From Tannerellaceae bacterium (GTDB lineage: Bacteria > Bacteroidota > Bacteroidia > Bacteroidales > Tannerellaceae), in contig JAIRRS010000033.1 of assembly GCA_031255855.1 (NCBI GenBank), positions 1 through 64,000 of the forward strand: 64,000 nt of DNA. The letters run 5' to 3'. The position numbers were made by a program, and so were the translations under genes. Of the stretch, positions 27,550-38,500 are shown piece after piece (position 1 is the stretch's first letter; every line of letters begins with the position of its first letter). The notes beneath the pieces were generated by a model that saw only the letters and a list, made by a program, of their open reading frames with translations, did no database searches and was not told where the DNA came from.

Positions 27550-28803
27550 TTATTCTTCTCTTATGGCATCAATAGCTTTTATATTCAAAGCCCTCATTGC
27601 CGGAATTATTCCTGCCAAAATTCCACTAATCATCAAAATAAAAAGAGAAGCAATCCCTATTCTAAATGTAATCATGGGATGCAATATAAACATATTTTCT
27701 TGTTTTTGTACCCAAACCAAATCTGCAATATGTAAAGCGTAAACGCCAACACATAACCCGCAAATTCCGGAAATCAGAGTCAAAACAATACTCTCCCACA
27801 TTATTTGGTTGATTATTTTACGTGGTTTAGCTCCAATCGCCCGCCGAACACCGATTTCCCTCGTCCTTTCTTTTACCGTTATCAGCATAATATTACATAC
27901 GCCAACAATGCCGGCAACAAGTGTCCCCAATCCTACAATCCAGATTAAAATAGATACTCCGTTAAAAAGGTTCATATACATAGTATACTCTTTTTCCATG
28001 TTAAAACTCCATACCGCTTTATAGTCATCCGGATGTATATGATTGGCGCTCTTCAACACCTGTTTTACCCTGTTTTCTATATAGTTTGCCCGAATACTAT
28101 CTTTTGATATTGCCGCCATAAAATGGATAATGTCACCCTGATTGTTTATCTGTTGCAAGGTGGTAAAAGGGAGAAGTACTGAACTTTCAATCTTGTCGCC
28201 AATACTTATATCAGACATGCCACTTGTTACCCCGACAATTTTATAAAGAACACCATTCACCCGAATGTTTTGTCGTATGGGATTATCCCTTTTTAAAAAC
28301 ATCCTATCATATACTTTTTTACCAATGACGCAAACTTTTCTTTTTTTCTCAATATCTATGTCATTAATAAAACGCCCATAAAATAGCTGTTGGGTTTCAA
28401 CTTGCGCATAGTTTGGATATAAACCCTTTACATGGAAAGTTGCGCTTTGGTCGTCATATACAATATTGTTGTTTGTTGTTTGTCCCCATAATACAGGAGA
28501 CAGGAATTTTATTTCAGGAATGGAATCTAAAAGTATCTTCATATCTTTATTCCGTATATCCCAGTTTCTCCCTTTTTGAAATCCTCTATATGGTATGGCA
28601 GTGGGCGCAGATCCGAAAAAGCAGGAATTAGTAGCGAATCCCCTGACTCCTTTCATGACACCTCGCTCCAATCCATCTCCTGAACCAATCATTACGACTA
28701 AAGTAAAAATACCCCAAAATACTCCAAACGCGGTGAGAAAACTTCTTACCCTGTTTCGGGTAATCGTTATCCATATTTCTTGTATTTTGTCTAAATCGAA
28801 CAT
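27550..28803 (-). CDS. MacB/FtsX-type ABC permease (second copy)
   Basis: A 417-residue protein with one N-terminal transmembrane helix (about 22-42), a large periplasmic MacB_PCD domain (about 45-265) and three C-terminal helices of the FtsX domain (about 285-410). The typical ISNIMLITVKERTREIGVRRAIGAKP-like element appears as CNIMLITVKERTREIGVRR. There is no ATPase domain, unlike full-length MacB. It is a paralogue of the preceding permease (1-bp gap), and the two probably form a heterodimer. It is expected to work with the adaptor and TolC-like protein downstream. Confidence 0.87.
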   Translation of the reverse strand: MFDLDKIQEIWITITRNRVRSFLTAFGVFWGIFTLVVMIGSGDGLERGVMKGVRGFATNSCFFGSAPTAIPYRGFQKGRNWDIRNKDMKILLDSIPEIKFLSPVLWGQTTNNNIVYDDQSATFHVKGLYPNYAQVETQQLFYGRFINDIDIEKKRKVCVIGKKVYDRMFLKRDNPIRQNIRVNGVLYKIVGVTSGMSDISIGDKIESSVLLPFTTLQQINNQGDIIHFMAAISKDSIRANYIENRVKQVLKSANHIHPDDYKAVWSFNMEKEYTMYMNLFNGVSILIWIVGLGTLVAGIVGVCNIMLITVKERTREIGVRRAIGAKPRKIINQIMWESIVLTLISGICGLCVGVYALHIADLVWVQKQENMFILHPMITFRIGIASLFILMISGILAGIIPAMRALNIKAIDAIREE

Positions 28804-28804
28804 A

Positions 28805-30055
28805 TTATTCAGCCCTCATTGCTTCTACTGCCGGTACTTTCACTGCTAAACGCGCCGGGAAATAACCGGCGAATACTCCCGCGATTACTAAAACAATCAT
28901 TGCTCCTATTGCCGTGGAAATAGCAACCGATGGATTCTCAAAAATAGCCAACGACGCTAATTCAACATTTTTTTCGAGAAACAACCCAAAAATTTTATTG
29001 AGTCCAATCCCGACAAATAATCCTAAATAGCCGAATAAAGCGGTAATAACCACCGATTCTACCACAATGTGTCGAAGGATAGAATAGGGTTTTGCCCCTA
29101 AAGCTTTTCTGATTCCAAATTCCCGGGTACGTTCCCTTACCGTGATAAGCATGATATTACTGATGCCGACAATTCCCGCAAACAATGTCCCAATACCAAT
29201 AACCCATATAAAAACATTTACGGCATTAAATATTCCTAATGTCTGCAAATAAGTATCCAATTGATTCGAAAAATCAACAGCCTGCTCATCTTTGGAATCA
29301 AATTGATGCAGGGAACCCAATCTACTTCTCAAATCTTCAATAAACCGTTCATTACTTTTTTTAGTGTTTAGGTTTTTTACTGTAAAAGCGAGGCTTGTAA
29401 ACCCCCAACCTCCATAAAACAACAATTGGGATGTAGAGAAAGGTATATATGCTTTTTCAATACTGGTAGACGAAGTTTCATCAAAAACACCGATTACCGT
29501 AAAACGAAGCTTATTTATAATAATATCTTCTCCAACAGGATCTCTGTTCTGATATAATACATCCTTTAAACGTTGATTAATGACTGCAACCTTTCGTTGT
29601 TTATTTATATCCAAGCCGCTGATAAACCGTCCTTGCTTGTCTTTTATTTTTATTCCGTTGATATTCGTATATTCGGGGTATACCCCCACTAATGTAACAG
29701 TCGTATAGTCACTTTTGTGACTTGCGGTTGCGGAAATGGTTATGCAAGGGGAAATAAATTCCTTTTGAAGTATTTGATTATTGATTAGGTCGAAGTCTTT
29801 TTGATCTAATTCTATCTTTCTGTTATCAGGAAGCCCTTTAAAAGGGATAGAGGTCGTACGGCCCAAAATAGAGATACTATTGACATCTCTACTTCCAAAA
29901 GTAGTCATTACTCCATTTTTAGCGCCATTACTTGAAGCCAATAAAATAATAAACATGAAAATACTCCATGAAATAGAAAATCCCGTAAGAAAGGTTCTTA
30001 ATTTATTCTTCCTTATCGAGGAGATTATCTCTGTCCAGCTATCTAAATCAAACAT
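28805..30055 (-). CDS. MacB/FtsX-type ABC permease (first copy)
   Basis: A 416-residue protein with the same layout as its neighbour: N-terminal helix near 20-42, periplasmic MacB_PCD domain, FtsX helices from about 285, and a SNIMLITVRERTREFGIRKA element. No nucleotide-binding domain is present in this protein or in any gene of the cluster, so an ATPase must come from elsewhere. It follows the hydrolase gene by 30 bp in the polyketide operon. Confidence 0.87.
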   Translation of the reverse strand: MFDLDSWTEIISSIRKNKLRTFLTGFSISWSIFMFIILLASSNGAKNGVMTTFGSRDVNSISILGRTTSIPFKGLPDNRKIELDQKDFDLINNQILQKEFISPCITISATASHKSDYTTVTLVGVYPEYTNINGIKIKDKQGRFISGLDINKQRKVAVINQRLKDVLYQNRDPVGEDIIINKLRFTVIGVFDETSSTSIEKAYIPFSTSQLLFYGGWGFTSLAFTVKNLNTKKSNERFIEDLRSRLGSLHQFDSKDEQAVDFSNQLDTYLQTLGIFNAVNVFIWVIGIGTLFAGIVGISNIMLITVRERTREFGIRKALGAKPYSILRHIVVESVVITALFGYLGLFVGIGLNKIFGLFLEKNVELASLAIFENPSVAISTAIGAMIVLVIAGVFAGYFPARLAVKVPAVEAMRAE

Positions 30056-30085
30056 ATATGCATATTAGGATTTCATTAGATACGA

Positions 30086-30832
30086 TTACAGGAATTTTGT
30101 TATTTTATCAACGATCCATTTGGGGTTTTGCACGGGTATGCTATGATCGCCCTCTCCATAATGTAATGATGCTTTTTTAATATGTTGATGTAAAAACTCA
30201 GCCGCATTGTTACATTCTGTTTGCGTCGCATACAATAAAAGAGTTTCATTTTCAATGGAATTTTCTTTTATCTTATCAAACAGATCCAGATTCCGGTATA
30301 AATCTGTTTTCAACGTTGTATGTTCAAACAGAAATTGCACCTGCTGGTGTGTTTTTTTGATTTTTCTTTGACTTTGCATTAAACAGGTCGACCTTGATAA
30401 ACTTTTCAAGTATTGATTTAAGAAACGTTCATTATACCCTTCAAGCAAGGGCCTCGATTGTCCATCATTCAGATTGGGCGTCTCAATAATAATAAGTTTA
30501 TCAATCATTTCAGGATATGAAACAGCCGTATGCAAAGCAATTAATCCGCCGTAGCTGTAACCTGTCAGATGTACTTTGTGTAAATTCAGTTCGTGCAGAA
30601 TACCCAACAAGTCATCCGACATTGATTGCAAATCATAACCCGAATAGGATGTTTCGCTCAGTCCGTGCCCTTTTAGATCATACAGTACAATATGATACTG
30701 CTTTGCTAATTCTTGCGCGATAGAAAAATAATAAACAGACAAATTTGTAAATATACCGTGAATCATGACAACGGTTTTCGCTGCATTTTCATTCAGTTCC
30801 AGTATATTAAAATTGTTGTTATTAATTCTCAT
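30086..30832 (-). CDS. Alpha/beta hydrolase, possible product-releasing thioesterase
   Basis: A 248-residue cytoplasmic alpha/beta hydrolase. Oxyanion motif HGIF (about 25-28), nucleophile elbow GYSYGG with Ser93, and a C-terminal GDHS with His230 form a believable triad. It overlaps the acyl carrier protein gene by 11 bp, so the two are translationally coupled. This suggests an acyl-ACP substrate, for example release or editing of a polyketide or fatty acyl chain. The substrate is inferred, and an ester hydrolase role is equally possible from sequence. Confidence 0.8.
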   Translation of the reverse strand: MRINNNNFNILELNENAAKTVVMIHGIFTNLSVYYFSIAQELAKQYHIVLYDLKGHGLSETSYSGYDLQSMSDDLLGILHELNLHKVHLTGYSYGGLIALHTAVSYPEMIDKLIIIETPNLNDGQSRPLLEGYNERFLNQYLKSLSRSTCLMQSQRKIKKTHQQVQFLFEHTTLKTDLYRNLDLFDKIKENSIENETLLLYATQTECNNAAEFLHQHIKKASLHYGEGDHSIPVQNPKWIVDKITKFL

Positions 30833-31127
30833 TTCTATATACGATATAATCCACTACTTGACCGACAGACAGATTATACAATTCTTGAAAATCCATTTTG
30901 GAAATCCATGAAATGAAATCTATTTCATGTCCATATTTCTTTTTTACTTTTTCAGCAAAAGAAACAATTTCTATGCTGTCCATTTCTAAATTTTTCGTAA
31001 AAACACTCTCTTCAGATATACCAATTTCCTCTATAACATCGCTTCCGATTATTTCTTCAACAAATTTTTTCAATTGCTTAAAAACAATTTCGCTTTGATG
31101 TTTCTCGGTCAAATTTGCTGTGTCCAT
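30822..31127 (-). CDS. Discrete acyl carrier protein
   Basis: A 101-residue, mostly helical acidic protein. The NLEMDSIEIVSFAEKV stretch carries the phosphopantetheine attachment serine (Ser51) in a DSxE context, where most ACPs have DSL. Its start overlaps the end of the second megasynthase by 19 bp, and its end overlaps the hydrolase. It is a stand-alone carrier in addition to the ACP inside the first megasynthase. The PPTase domain encoded just upstream would be its natural activator. Confidence 0.87.
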   Translation of the reverse strand: MDTANLTEKHQSEIVFKQLKKFVEEIIGSDVIEEIGISEESVFTKNLEMDSIEIVSFAEKVKKKYGHEIDFISWISKMDFQELYNLSVGQVVDYIVYRNEN

Positions 31128-34100
31128 GCTACAATATATTTTTCCTTATGTCTAATTGTATTGATTTTTTGTTCTCCAATAAATAACGACTCGTCTTCCA
31201 CTTTCTCAATTTCGTATTTTTTAGGATTACCTTCCAAACCTACTCCCAACATTTTCCCATACGCTTCTTTGGCCGTCCAAAATCGGGTAGACCATTCTGC
31301 CTGTTCTCTATCTTTCAATAACTCAAGCTCTCCTTCGGTGAAAGACAAATTCATAAAATCAGGACTTCTATTCTCTATCTGTTCAATATCAACACCAACC
31401 GGTTTTTCAGATACAAGAGCCACGGATTCGTTTCCTTTGTGTGAAAGAGAGATTTCCAGCCCGTTTACTTCCTCCAGACCTTTGGCCAAAGGCTTTCCAT
31501 TCTCGTCATGTTCAATCGATATTTCAATAGGATACGATTTTTTCCCATATTTCTCTTTCATGTATGCGCGGATTGCATCTTTAATCGCGATACGACTGAT
31601 GATATAAGGTCTGCGTTTGTTAAGTAATAATCCCTTTACATGAACTTTTTCTTCTTTGTTCAAATACCTCTTTTCAATAAATGGCCAACTGCCTGTTTTA
31701 GAATAGGCAAGGTCAAAATATACAACAGGGGTTTCTTCAAGCGGTTTTGCCAACTGATTTTCAAGCGGTACGTTTATGATGTTCCACAAAGCGCCGTCCA
31801 TTTCAAAGCGTCTGTTCAGCCAGTTCTCAGCAATGCACCATACTTGAGCGTTGCGTTTGAGTATCATATCTCCGTTGATAAAATCATCCGTTATTTCGGT
31901 AACCACTAAAGTAAAATCAAAAACACCCTCTTGATCATGAAAATCCTGATAAAAAGTAATTTTACCGACATTTACAGGAAAACAGACATTATTTTCTTTA
32001 ACGATTGTACGTAGATATACGCCAATCAATTGGCCTAATGTGTCGAGCAAAGAGCCTTTTCCTCCGGCAGCTTTTACCACTGCGTTCATGCCATGCTCAT
32101 TAATACTGGTAATTTCTATGATGCCTTGATAATTAGGCCCATGGAACATAATTTCTTTGTAAATGAATTGAAAGGTAGGAGGTTCGTGAGTCTTTTTACC
32201 CAAATTTATTTCACCCGCATATTTTTGTGGTGGAACAGGATATTTATCCCCTAACATAATTTCTGTTGAAATGAAGTCTTTCATTTCCAACTTCATCAAA
32301 TTATCCGATATCCATTTTCCCTCTGTTTTCAACCTAAATTCATGAAAAACATTCATCCATTGGAAAATACTGAATGACGATAATCCTAAAACCATCTTAC
32401 TTGAAGCATGTTTTTCAGCGATTTCCATTATCAATTCAATACTCATCGTCATAGGAATTACAACATCAAAATCTTCAACAACAGACCAATAGGCAGGTTG
32501 TTTTACAACCGTATGATCCGTTATATAAGGATATTCCGGGATAGTAATTACAATTTCTTCGTTGAACGCTTTTTTTATGGTTTCAGATCTGTTTTTTTGT
32601 ATCGGAGGGATTTTCTCTTTGGATGGATGAGTCGTTTTACTTGTGAAATTGAATTTTTGTTCTAACGACTTCACTTCATTCATAATATCCATCATCTCTT
32701 TCTGGACTAAAGACATGACACGGATGTTCTCATCCACTTTTTGTCCCAGAGGTTGGTCGCTGTTGACACTTTCTTCATGAAAAGAAACATCAAACCTGTT
32801 TTGTTTTTTTAGAATTTCTTTAACCAGGGGAAACTCTGATACGAAAGGATTGAAACCTTCAATTTCTAATTCTTGCCCCTTTACTTTGGAGATTTCTCCA
32901 ATTCTGATGAACAACGTATCCACCCCTTTTCCTTCTATATATAAAAGAGCGAGTATTCTTCTTAATTGTTCGATTCCCGATCTGCCCGGATTATGAGTGG
33001 AAATAACACTGAAATTTTCACCCTGCAAGATGTCTTCAACAAAACCGGTTAAAGGACCTGCCCCTATTTGAATAAAGACACGCGCTTTCTCTTGGGTATA
33101 CAACTTATAAACCAGTTCCCTGAAACGAATATGTGAAGTGATGTGCTCAAACGTAAGTTTTCTGTATTCGCTCATTTCAGTGGGATATTGTTCCAGAGAT
33201 GTTGCAGACCAGACAGGAATCGTTGGCTCTTTAAGTTCCTTTATTTGATTTAAACAATAGTCCAATATGCCGACATATTTAGCAATAAAAGGTGTATGAT
33301 AACCCGATTTGTACGGTAGTTCCTGATTAAAGATTTGATTCTTTCTCAGGCGTTCGCACATTTCGTCTATTGCCTCGCGCTTTCCGCACATTAATACTTG
33401 CGTATTGCAATTATCGTTTGATAAATATAGTTCGGGGATATCTTTTATTATGGGTTCCAATTCTTTATATCCACAGCCTACGGCTACGAAATAAACGTCT
33501 TCCAACTTAGAATCATAATCATTGTTGGGGTCTTGTGAGCTTTCGTCAATTTCCATGTCAAGATCTTTTACCCATGCTTGCATCATAGCCTTCACATTTT
33601 CATCCGTCACCAACCCAGACGCTTTTCCTGCATGCCATTCTCCGATACTGTGACCGGCGTTCATATCAGGAATCACCTCTAATTTTTTCAGGGAAGTATC
33701 CAGCAAGTTATTTATCTGGTAAAGTTTCAACGAATGGTTCAGCAAACCTTGTTCCGCCATGTTATAGGGATGTTCCAGCCGGAAATAGTCGGCAACTGTA
33801 TCCACTTCCACCTCCATCTCCATATTAAACCCGGAAAAGAGAAAGGCAAGTTTACCATCCTTTTCAAGTAAAGGTTCATTAGAAAACCAGATATCCATCC
33901 TGCCTTTCCAAGGTTTATTTCTTTCAACAATTGACCTGGCTTTTGCAATCCGTTCATCGGTAGGATTAAAAACAACAAGTTTATATTTTCCTTTAGAGCC
34001 TAACCAATGCTTTTTGTCAATTTTTGCGAGTAATTCTTCCTTTGTATCTGCAGCAATAAGATACGCCTGTTTGAATGACCGCCTGATGACCATCCTGTTG

Positions 34101-35518
34101 TCTGGGACAAGATTCTCGGGCTTATTATCATATGCAGTCATAATTACGTGAGAATTTATACCGCCAAAGCCGAACGCATTGACACCTGCTATTAAAGGAT
34201 ATTTATCTCCATCCCAATCGATTGCAGTCTGCGGAAGTTCAAAACGCGAATCAATTAAGGCTTTTGCCGGTCTTTCAGCATGTAATGTAGGAGGTATCTG
34301 CCGGTGGAACAAAGCAAGCGCTACTTTCATCACGCCTGCCATGCCGGCCGCCGGCATGGTATGGCCGATATTCGATTTAACAGAACCCAACCAAATTTTA
34401 TTTAATGACGCATCCTTGCCGAAAAATTCATTTAAAGTATTGATTTCTACTCTATCACCAGCAATAGTAGCAGTGCCATGCGCTTCTATTAATCCAATAC
34501 GCATGGGATCCATACGCACTTTTTCCCAAGCCTTAGCTATCGTTAATTGTTGGCCCTTTGTGTTGGGAGCCATTACACTTACTCCCGACCCGTCACTAAA
34601 CACCGCCGACGCATTGATTAAAGCATATATTCTGTCGTTGTCTTCAATCGCCTTTTTTAATGTCTTAAGTACAAGGACTCCCCCTCCTTCACTGGGTAGC
34701 AGCCCGTCGGCATCTTCACTGAAAGGAGAGATAACCCCTTTGTGTGATATAGCTCCCAACATGTTAAATGAAGCTTGGAACATAGCGCTTTGAGCCGTAT
34801 GCATACCTGCCGCAAGCGCTATATCACATTGTCCGCTAAGGAGCAGTTCACTGGCATGATTAATAGCAATAGCCGAACTGGCACATGCTCCATCCACCGT
34901 ATAAGCCGGACCATGCATATTCAGTTTATTCGTCACTAAAGCCGCAATCAGATTGGGCATCAATGCAATGGCGGTGTCTGGTTTGATTTCTCCCTTTTGC
35001 GCTTGATATTCTTTTCGTATCTTTTTCAGGTCTTCATCGGAAATACCGGGGATACACGCCTTCACTACCCTTACAACCTGAACACTAGTATTGACAATAT
35101 CCATATTTCGCATGGAAGACAAGTTCCCGAAATTTCCTTTACCGATGATTACACATCCATTTTCCAACGAAATATTTTTTTCAAACACTCTGGCATCCTC
35201 CAATGCGTCGAAAGCTAATTTCATCATAAACAACTGCTCAGGCTCCATACCTTTGGCCGCAATCGGAAGAAAGCCATACTTCATAGGGTCGATCATCGGA
35301 ATATCCAAAAAGCCACCTCTATTGCAATAAAAACGGTCGTATGCATCTTCTCCTTTTTGGAAATACATCGGATCAATCCGCTCAGCGGGAGCTTCAATGA
35401 TAGAATCTACCCCATTTTTTAAATTATACCAAAACTGATCGATATTCTGTGCACCAGGAAAGATGCATGACATACCGACAATGGCAATATCTGTATCAAT
35501 ATGATTGTTCTGTGTCAT
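31109..35518 (-). CDS. Megasynthase B: KS-AT-DH-PPTase
   Basis: A 1469-residue cytoplasmic enzyme. The ketosynthase (about 8-465) has Cys212 (DGACASS), His347 (EAHGTAT) and His386 (NIGHT), so it looks active rather than a chain-length factor. An acyltransferase-like domain (about 555-870) has Ser624 in GHSIGEW. A coiled linker (about 925-960) precedes a double-hotdog dehydratase (about 985-1240) with His1002 in DHTVV and Asp1159 in DTLGQ; the usual Gly of HxxxG is absent. The C-terminus (about 1290-1469) is a Sfp-type phosphopantetheinyl transferase with GVDIE (1375-1379) and WTAKEAYGK (1415-1423). The parts resemble PUFA synthase subunits and enediyne-type PKSs, in which a PPTase is also fused at the C-terminus. 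It starts 3 bp after megasynthase A. Confidence 0.88.
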   Translation of the reverse strand: MTQNNHIDTDIAIVGMSCIFPGAQNIDQFWYNLKNGVDSIIEAPAERIDPMYFQKGEDAYDRFYCNRGGFLDIPMIDPMKYGFLPIAAKGMEPEQLFMMKLAFDALEDARVFEKNISLENGCVIIGKGNFGNLSSMRNMDIVNTSVQVVRVVKACIPGISDEDLKKIRKEYQAQKGEIKPDTAIALMPNLIAALVTNKLNMHGPAYTVDGACASSAIAINHASELLLSGQCDIALAAGMHTAQSAMFQASFNMLGAISHKGVISPFSEDADGLLPSEGGGVLVLKTLKKAIEDNDRIYALINASAVFSDGSGVSVMAPNTKGQQLTIAKAWEKVRMDPMRIGLIEAHGTATIAGDRVEINTLNEFFGKDASLNKIWLGSVKSNIGHTMPAAGMAGVMKVALALFHRQIPPTLHAERPAKALIDSRFELPQTAIDWDGDKYPLIAGVNAFGFGGINSHVIMTAYDNKPENLVPDNRMVIRRSFKQAYLIAADTKEELLAKIDKKHWLGSKGKYKLVVFNPTDERIAKARSIVERNKPWKGRMDIWFSNEPLLEKDGKLAFLFSGFNMEMEVEVDTVADYFRLEHPYNMAEQGLLNHSLKLYQINNLLDTSLKKLEVIPDMNAGHSIGEWHAGKASGLVTDENVKAMMQAWVKDLDMEIDESSQDPNNDYDSKLEDVYFVAVGCGYKELEPIIKDIPELYLSNDNCNTQVLMCGKREAIDEMCERLRKNQIFNQELPYKSGYHTPFIAKYVGILDYCLNQIKELKEPTIPVWSATSLEQYPTEMSEYRKLTFEHITSHIRFRELVYKLYTQEKARVFIQIGAGPLTGFVEDILQGENFSVISTHNPGRSGIEQLRRILALLYIEGKGVDTLFIRIGEISKVKGQELEIEGFNPFVSEFPLVKEILKKQNRFDVSFHEESVNSDQPLGQKVDENIRVMSLVQKEMMDIMNEVKSLEQKFNFTSKTTHPSKEKIPPIQKNRSETIKKAFNEEIVITIPEYPYITDHTVVKQPAYWSVVEDFDVVIPMTMSIELIMEIAEKHASSKMVLGLSSFSIFQWMNVFHEFRLKTEGKWISDNLMKLEMKDFISTEIMLGDKYPVPPQKYAGEINLGKKTHEPPTFQFIYKEIMFHGPNYQGIIEITSINEHGMNAVVKAAGGKGSLLDTLGQLIGVYLRTIVKENNVCFPVNVGKITFYQDFHDQEGVFDFTLVVTEITDDFINGDMILKRNAQVWCIAENWLNRRFEMDGALWNIINVPLENQLAKPLEETPVVYFDLAYSKTGSWPFIEKRYLNKEEKVHVKGLLLNKRRPYIISRIAIKDAIRAYMKEKYGKKSYPIEISIEHDENGKPLAKGLEEVNGLEISLSHKGNESVALVSEKPVGVDIEQIENRSPDFMNLSFTEGELELLKDREQAEWSTRFWTAKEAYGKMLGVGLEGNPKKYEIEKVEDESLFIGEQKINTIRHKEKYIVAWTQQI

Positions 35519-35521
35519 TAA

Positions 35522-38500
35522 TTATATCTGTCCTTTCAAGAAATTTTCGATAGTTGATGCATTACCTCCCATTGCTAAAACAGCCGGTTCTTTACCATAT
35601 TTCAATTCTTTTACAAAAAACTCCCCACCTTCTTTCAGAGGAATCATGCTTACACCTCTTTTTCTGAATTCATTTTCGAGTAATTCCGAAACCATTCCGG
35701 CCCCTTTCCACGGGCCCCAGTTGAAAGAAAGTATACGTGTAGGACTTTTTTTCTCAGATAAAATGATTGATAACGAATCAAATACACTATTACCTGCGGC
35801 ATAGTCGCATTGTCCTTTGTTTCCAAAAGCAGAAGATACGCTGCTGAACATAACCAAGAATTTAAGATTCGGTAATAACGTGCTTACTATCACTTCTAAT
35901 GGATTGACTTTTGTCAGATATACATTTTCGAAAGATTCCCACGTTTTATCAACAAACAACTTGTCTTCCAATATGCCTGCCGCATGAATGACCCCGTCTA
36001 TTTTACCATATTCTTTTTTTATGGCATTTATAAAGGTTTTGAATTTTTTGCTGTTTTTGGCATCTATTGATTTGTAAATAGCTTTTCCACCTGCTGCATT
36101 TATCTTTTCGATAGCTTGAGTGATTTGATTCGACTTGAATATTATCTGTACCTTTTTTTCAATTTCGGCCGGAACTTTCATGTTTTCTTCCGTAATGAGA
36201 TATTTTCTTATCTCGTCTTTCGTTTGCAAGGATGAATATTTTTCCGAGTCTTCAAGTTGAGATGAACGTCCGGCTAAAATATAGGTGCAAGGATAATCGA
36301 GTGACAATTGAGAAACTAATTCGGGGGTGATGCCCTGTGCGCCGCCTAGAACCAAAACAACAGAATTTTCATCTATACTCAATAAAGATTCTCCGTCCGT
36401 ATCAATAATATCCTTAGCTTTTATATCAAATTGAAAACGTTCTTGATTCTGATAAATTACTTCCGGGAATTTTTCTTTTATCAACAATTCATCAAAGACA
36501 ATTTGGGGAAGTTTTTCAATGTCGAATGATGTGTGTGAATCAACGATCCTGAAATTAATTTCAGGATATTCGTGCATCAGGCTCTTAATAAGTCCTGAAA
36601 ATCCCTGAATGTCTGAAAGATCTTTTATTTTTTTAGTATTCAATACTTTTGAAGTCAAATCACTAAAAGAGAAAATATTTTTTAACCGGTTCATATCACC
36701 AGCTTTAAGAAACTTGAACAAATGTTCAATAGTATAATGCTCGGGAGACGAAGAAACATTCAAAAAAATTAATCCGTCATAAGGTGATAGATCGTTTGTT
36801 TCCTTTGTAATCAATTCAACTTTAGCGCCCTGTTTTTCAAGTAATTCTTTTATAACTATGGCATGTGAGTTTTCGCCTCCATCGTCCGTTAAGGCAAAAC
36901 ATTGTCCTTCGATAGGCGAAATATTGTCTTTTGATATAGGCGATTCTTTTAATTCAAAACATAACCTTGCCAATTCATTATCCTCTGCTTGAATTGTGGA
37001 AGAATCCGAGGGCTCTGTTTCCTCTGTTTTAGTTATTCCGTCTGCTTGTTTTTGGGAAGCCGGAAGCGAATTGAAATCCATCTGTCCGATTTCTTCAATC
37101 CATGTAATCATACTTCTCAATGTCTTAATGGCAGCCATTTTTTCTACAACACCCTCAATCTCTGCAAGTCGTTCGGGGAAGGTGACTTTCTCTCTTAAAC
37201 CGCCAATAATTTCCATACGTTTAATGGAATCAATACTTAAATCAGCTTCCATATCCATATCCATATCCAACATTTCCGGCGGATACCCTGTCTTATCACT
37301 AACAACTTCCAAAACAATATCTTTCAATTGTTCAGTCGTTAACGAAGCTATATTTAATGTGTTTACTATATTTTCAGGTTCTTGCTTTTTTCCGCTTTCA
37401 ATAGCATGCTGCTGGTTGTCTTCAATAATTATAGGATTTTGGTAACGCGGGACAGATGTGCGTGGCACCGAATCATATTGTCCAAAATAACCTAACATAA
37501 CATCTCGTTGATTTTGGATCATTTCCCGTTGATTCTCAATCATCATTTTCAAACTGTCCAAGTATTCCAACATTATTTTGTCGGGGTTTACACTACCACT
37601 GAATATTTCTTTTCCCATATTTGTATTGAATATTTTTGTTATTGGATAAATTTCTCCTGACAACATTTTTTTGTCAGACGGTATGGCATTCTGTCCATTA
37701 ATAAACCATATTGTCGCTTTTTTCTTATATTGTTCAATATTATCAATATCAATGCTTGAAATCCTACGACCTTCAAATAGTTTTTCGAGATTAAATTCTT
37801 TTCCCGTTGATAAATATTGGCCTAGCGCTTTTAATAAATAAGTAATTCCCTCACTCCCTTTATTTTCCGTTTGTATAGCAACGATATCATCACCTAATGT
37901 GTGCCGGACAAGTCCTGTCAACACTCGCCCCGGACCTGTTTCTATAAAAATGCGGGCGCCGTCATTATACATGTTCTCTAATTGCTTTGAGAATAACACG
38001 GGTTTAATTAAATGTTCCGACAGGCGTTCTTTTATTTCGTTTGCTTTTGTAGGATATACTTCAGCCGTTGTGTTGGACCATACGGTTATGGATGGTTTCT
38101 TGAAAGGGATATTTTTTAGAACATTAGCATATGATTCTTTAGATTTTGCTAATAATGGGCTATGGAACGCACATGCTACGTTTATTTCTTTGCATGCAAT
38201 TCCTTTTTCCGTAGCCTTCCCGACAAATTCAGTTATACCATTGGATGTTCCGGCCAATACAACCTGTTTTGGGGAATTGTAATTAACAACCCAAACCTCT
38301 GTTTCACCGGCAAGCAAATTGTTTAGATCATCTTCGGAAGCATTGCTGACAGCCGCCATTTTCCCTTGGTCTTTTTCTATCGCATCCAAAATGGCTTGTG
38401 CTCTTTCACGACTCAGGAAGACCAGGTTTTCGGGAGCGAAAGCACCGGCAAAGCACAATGCAGCAAGTTCTCCGTAACTGTGTCCGGCAACCATGTCTGG

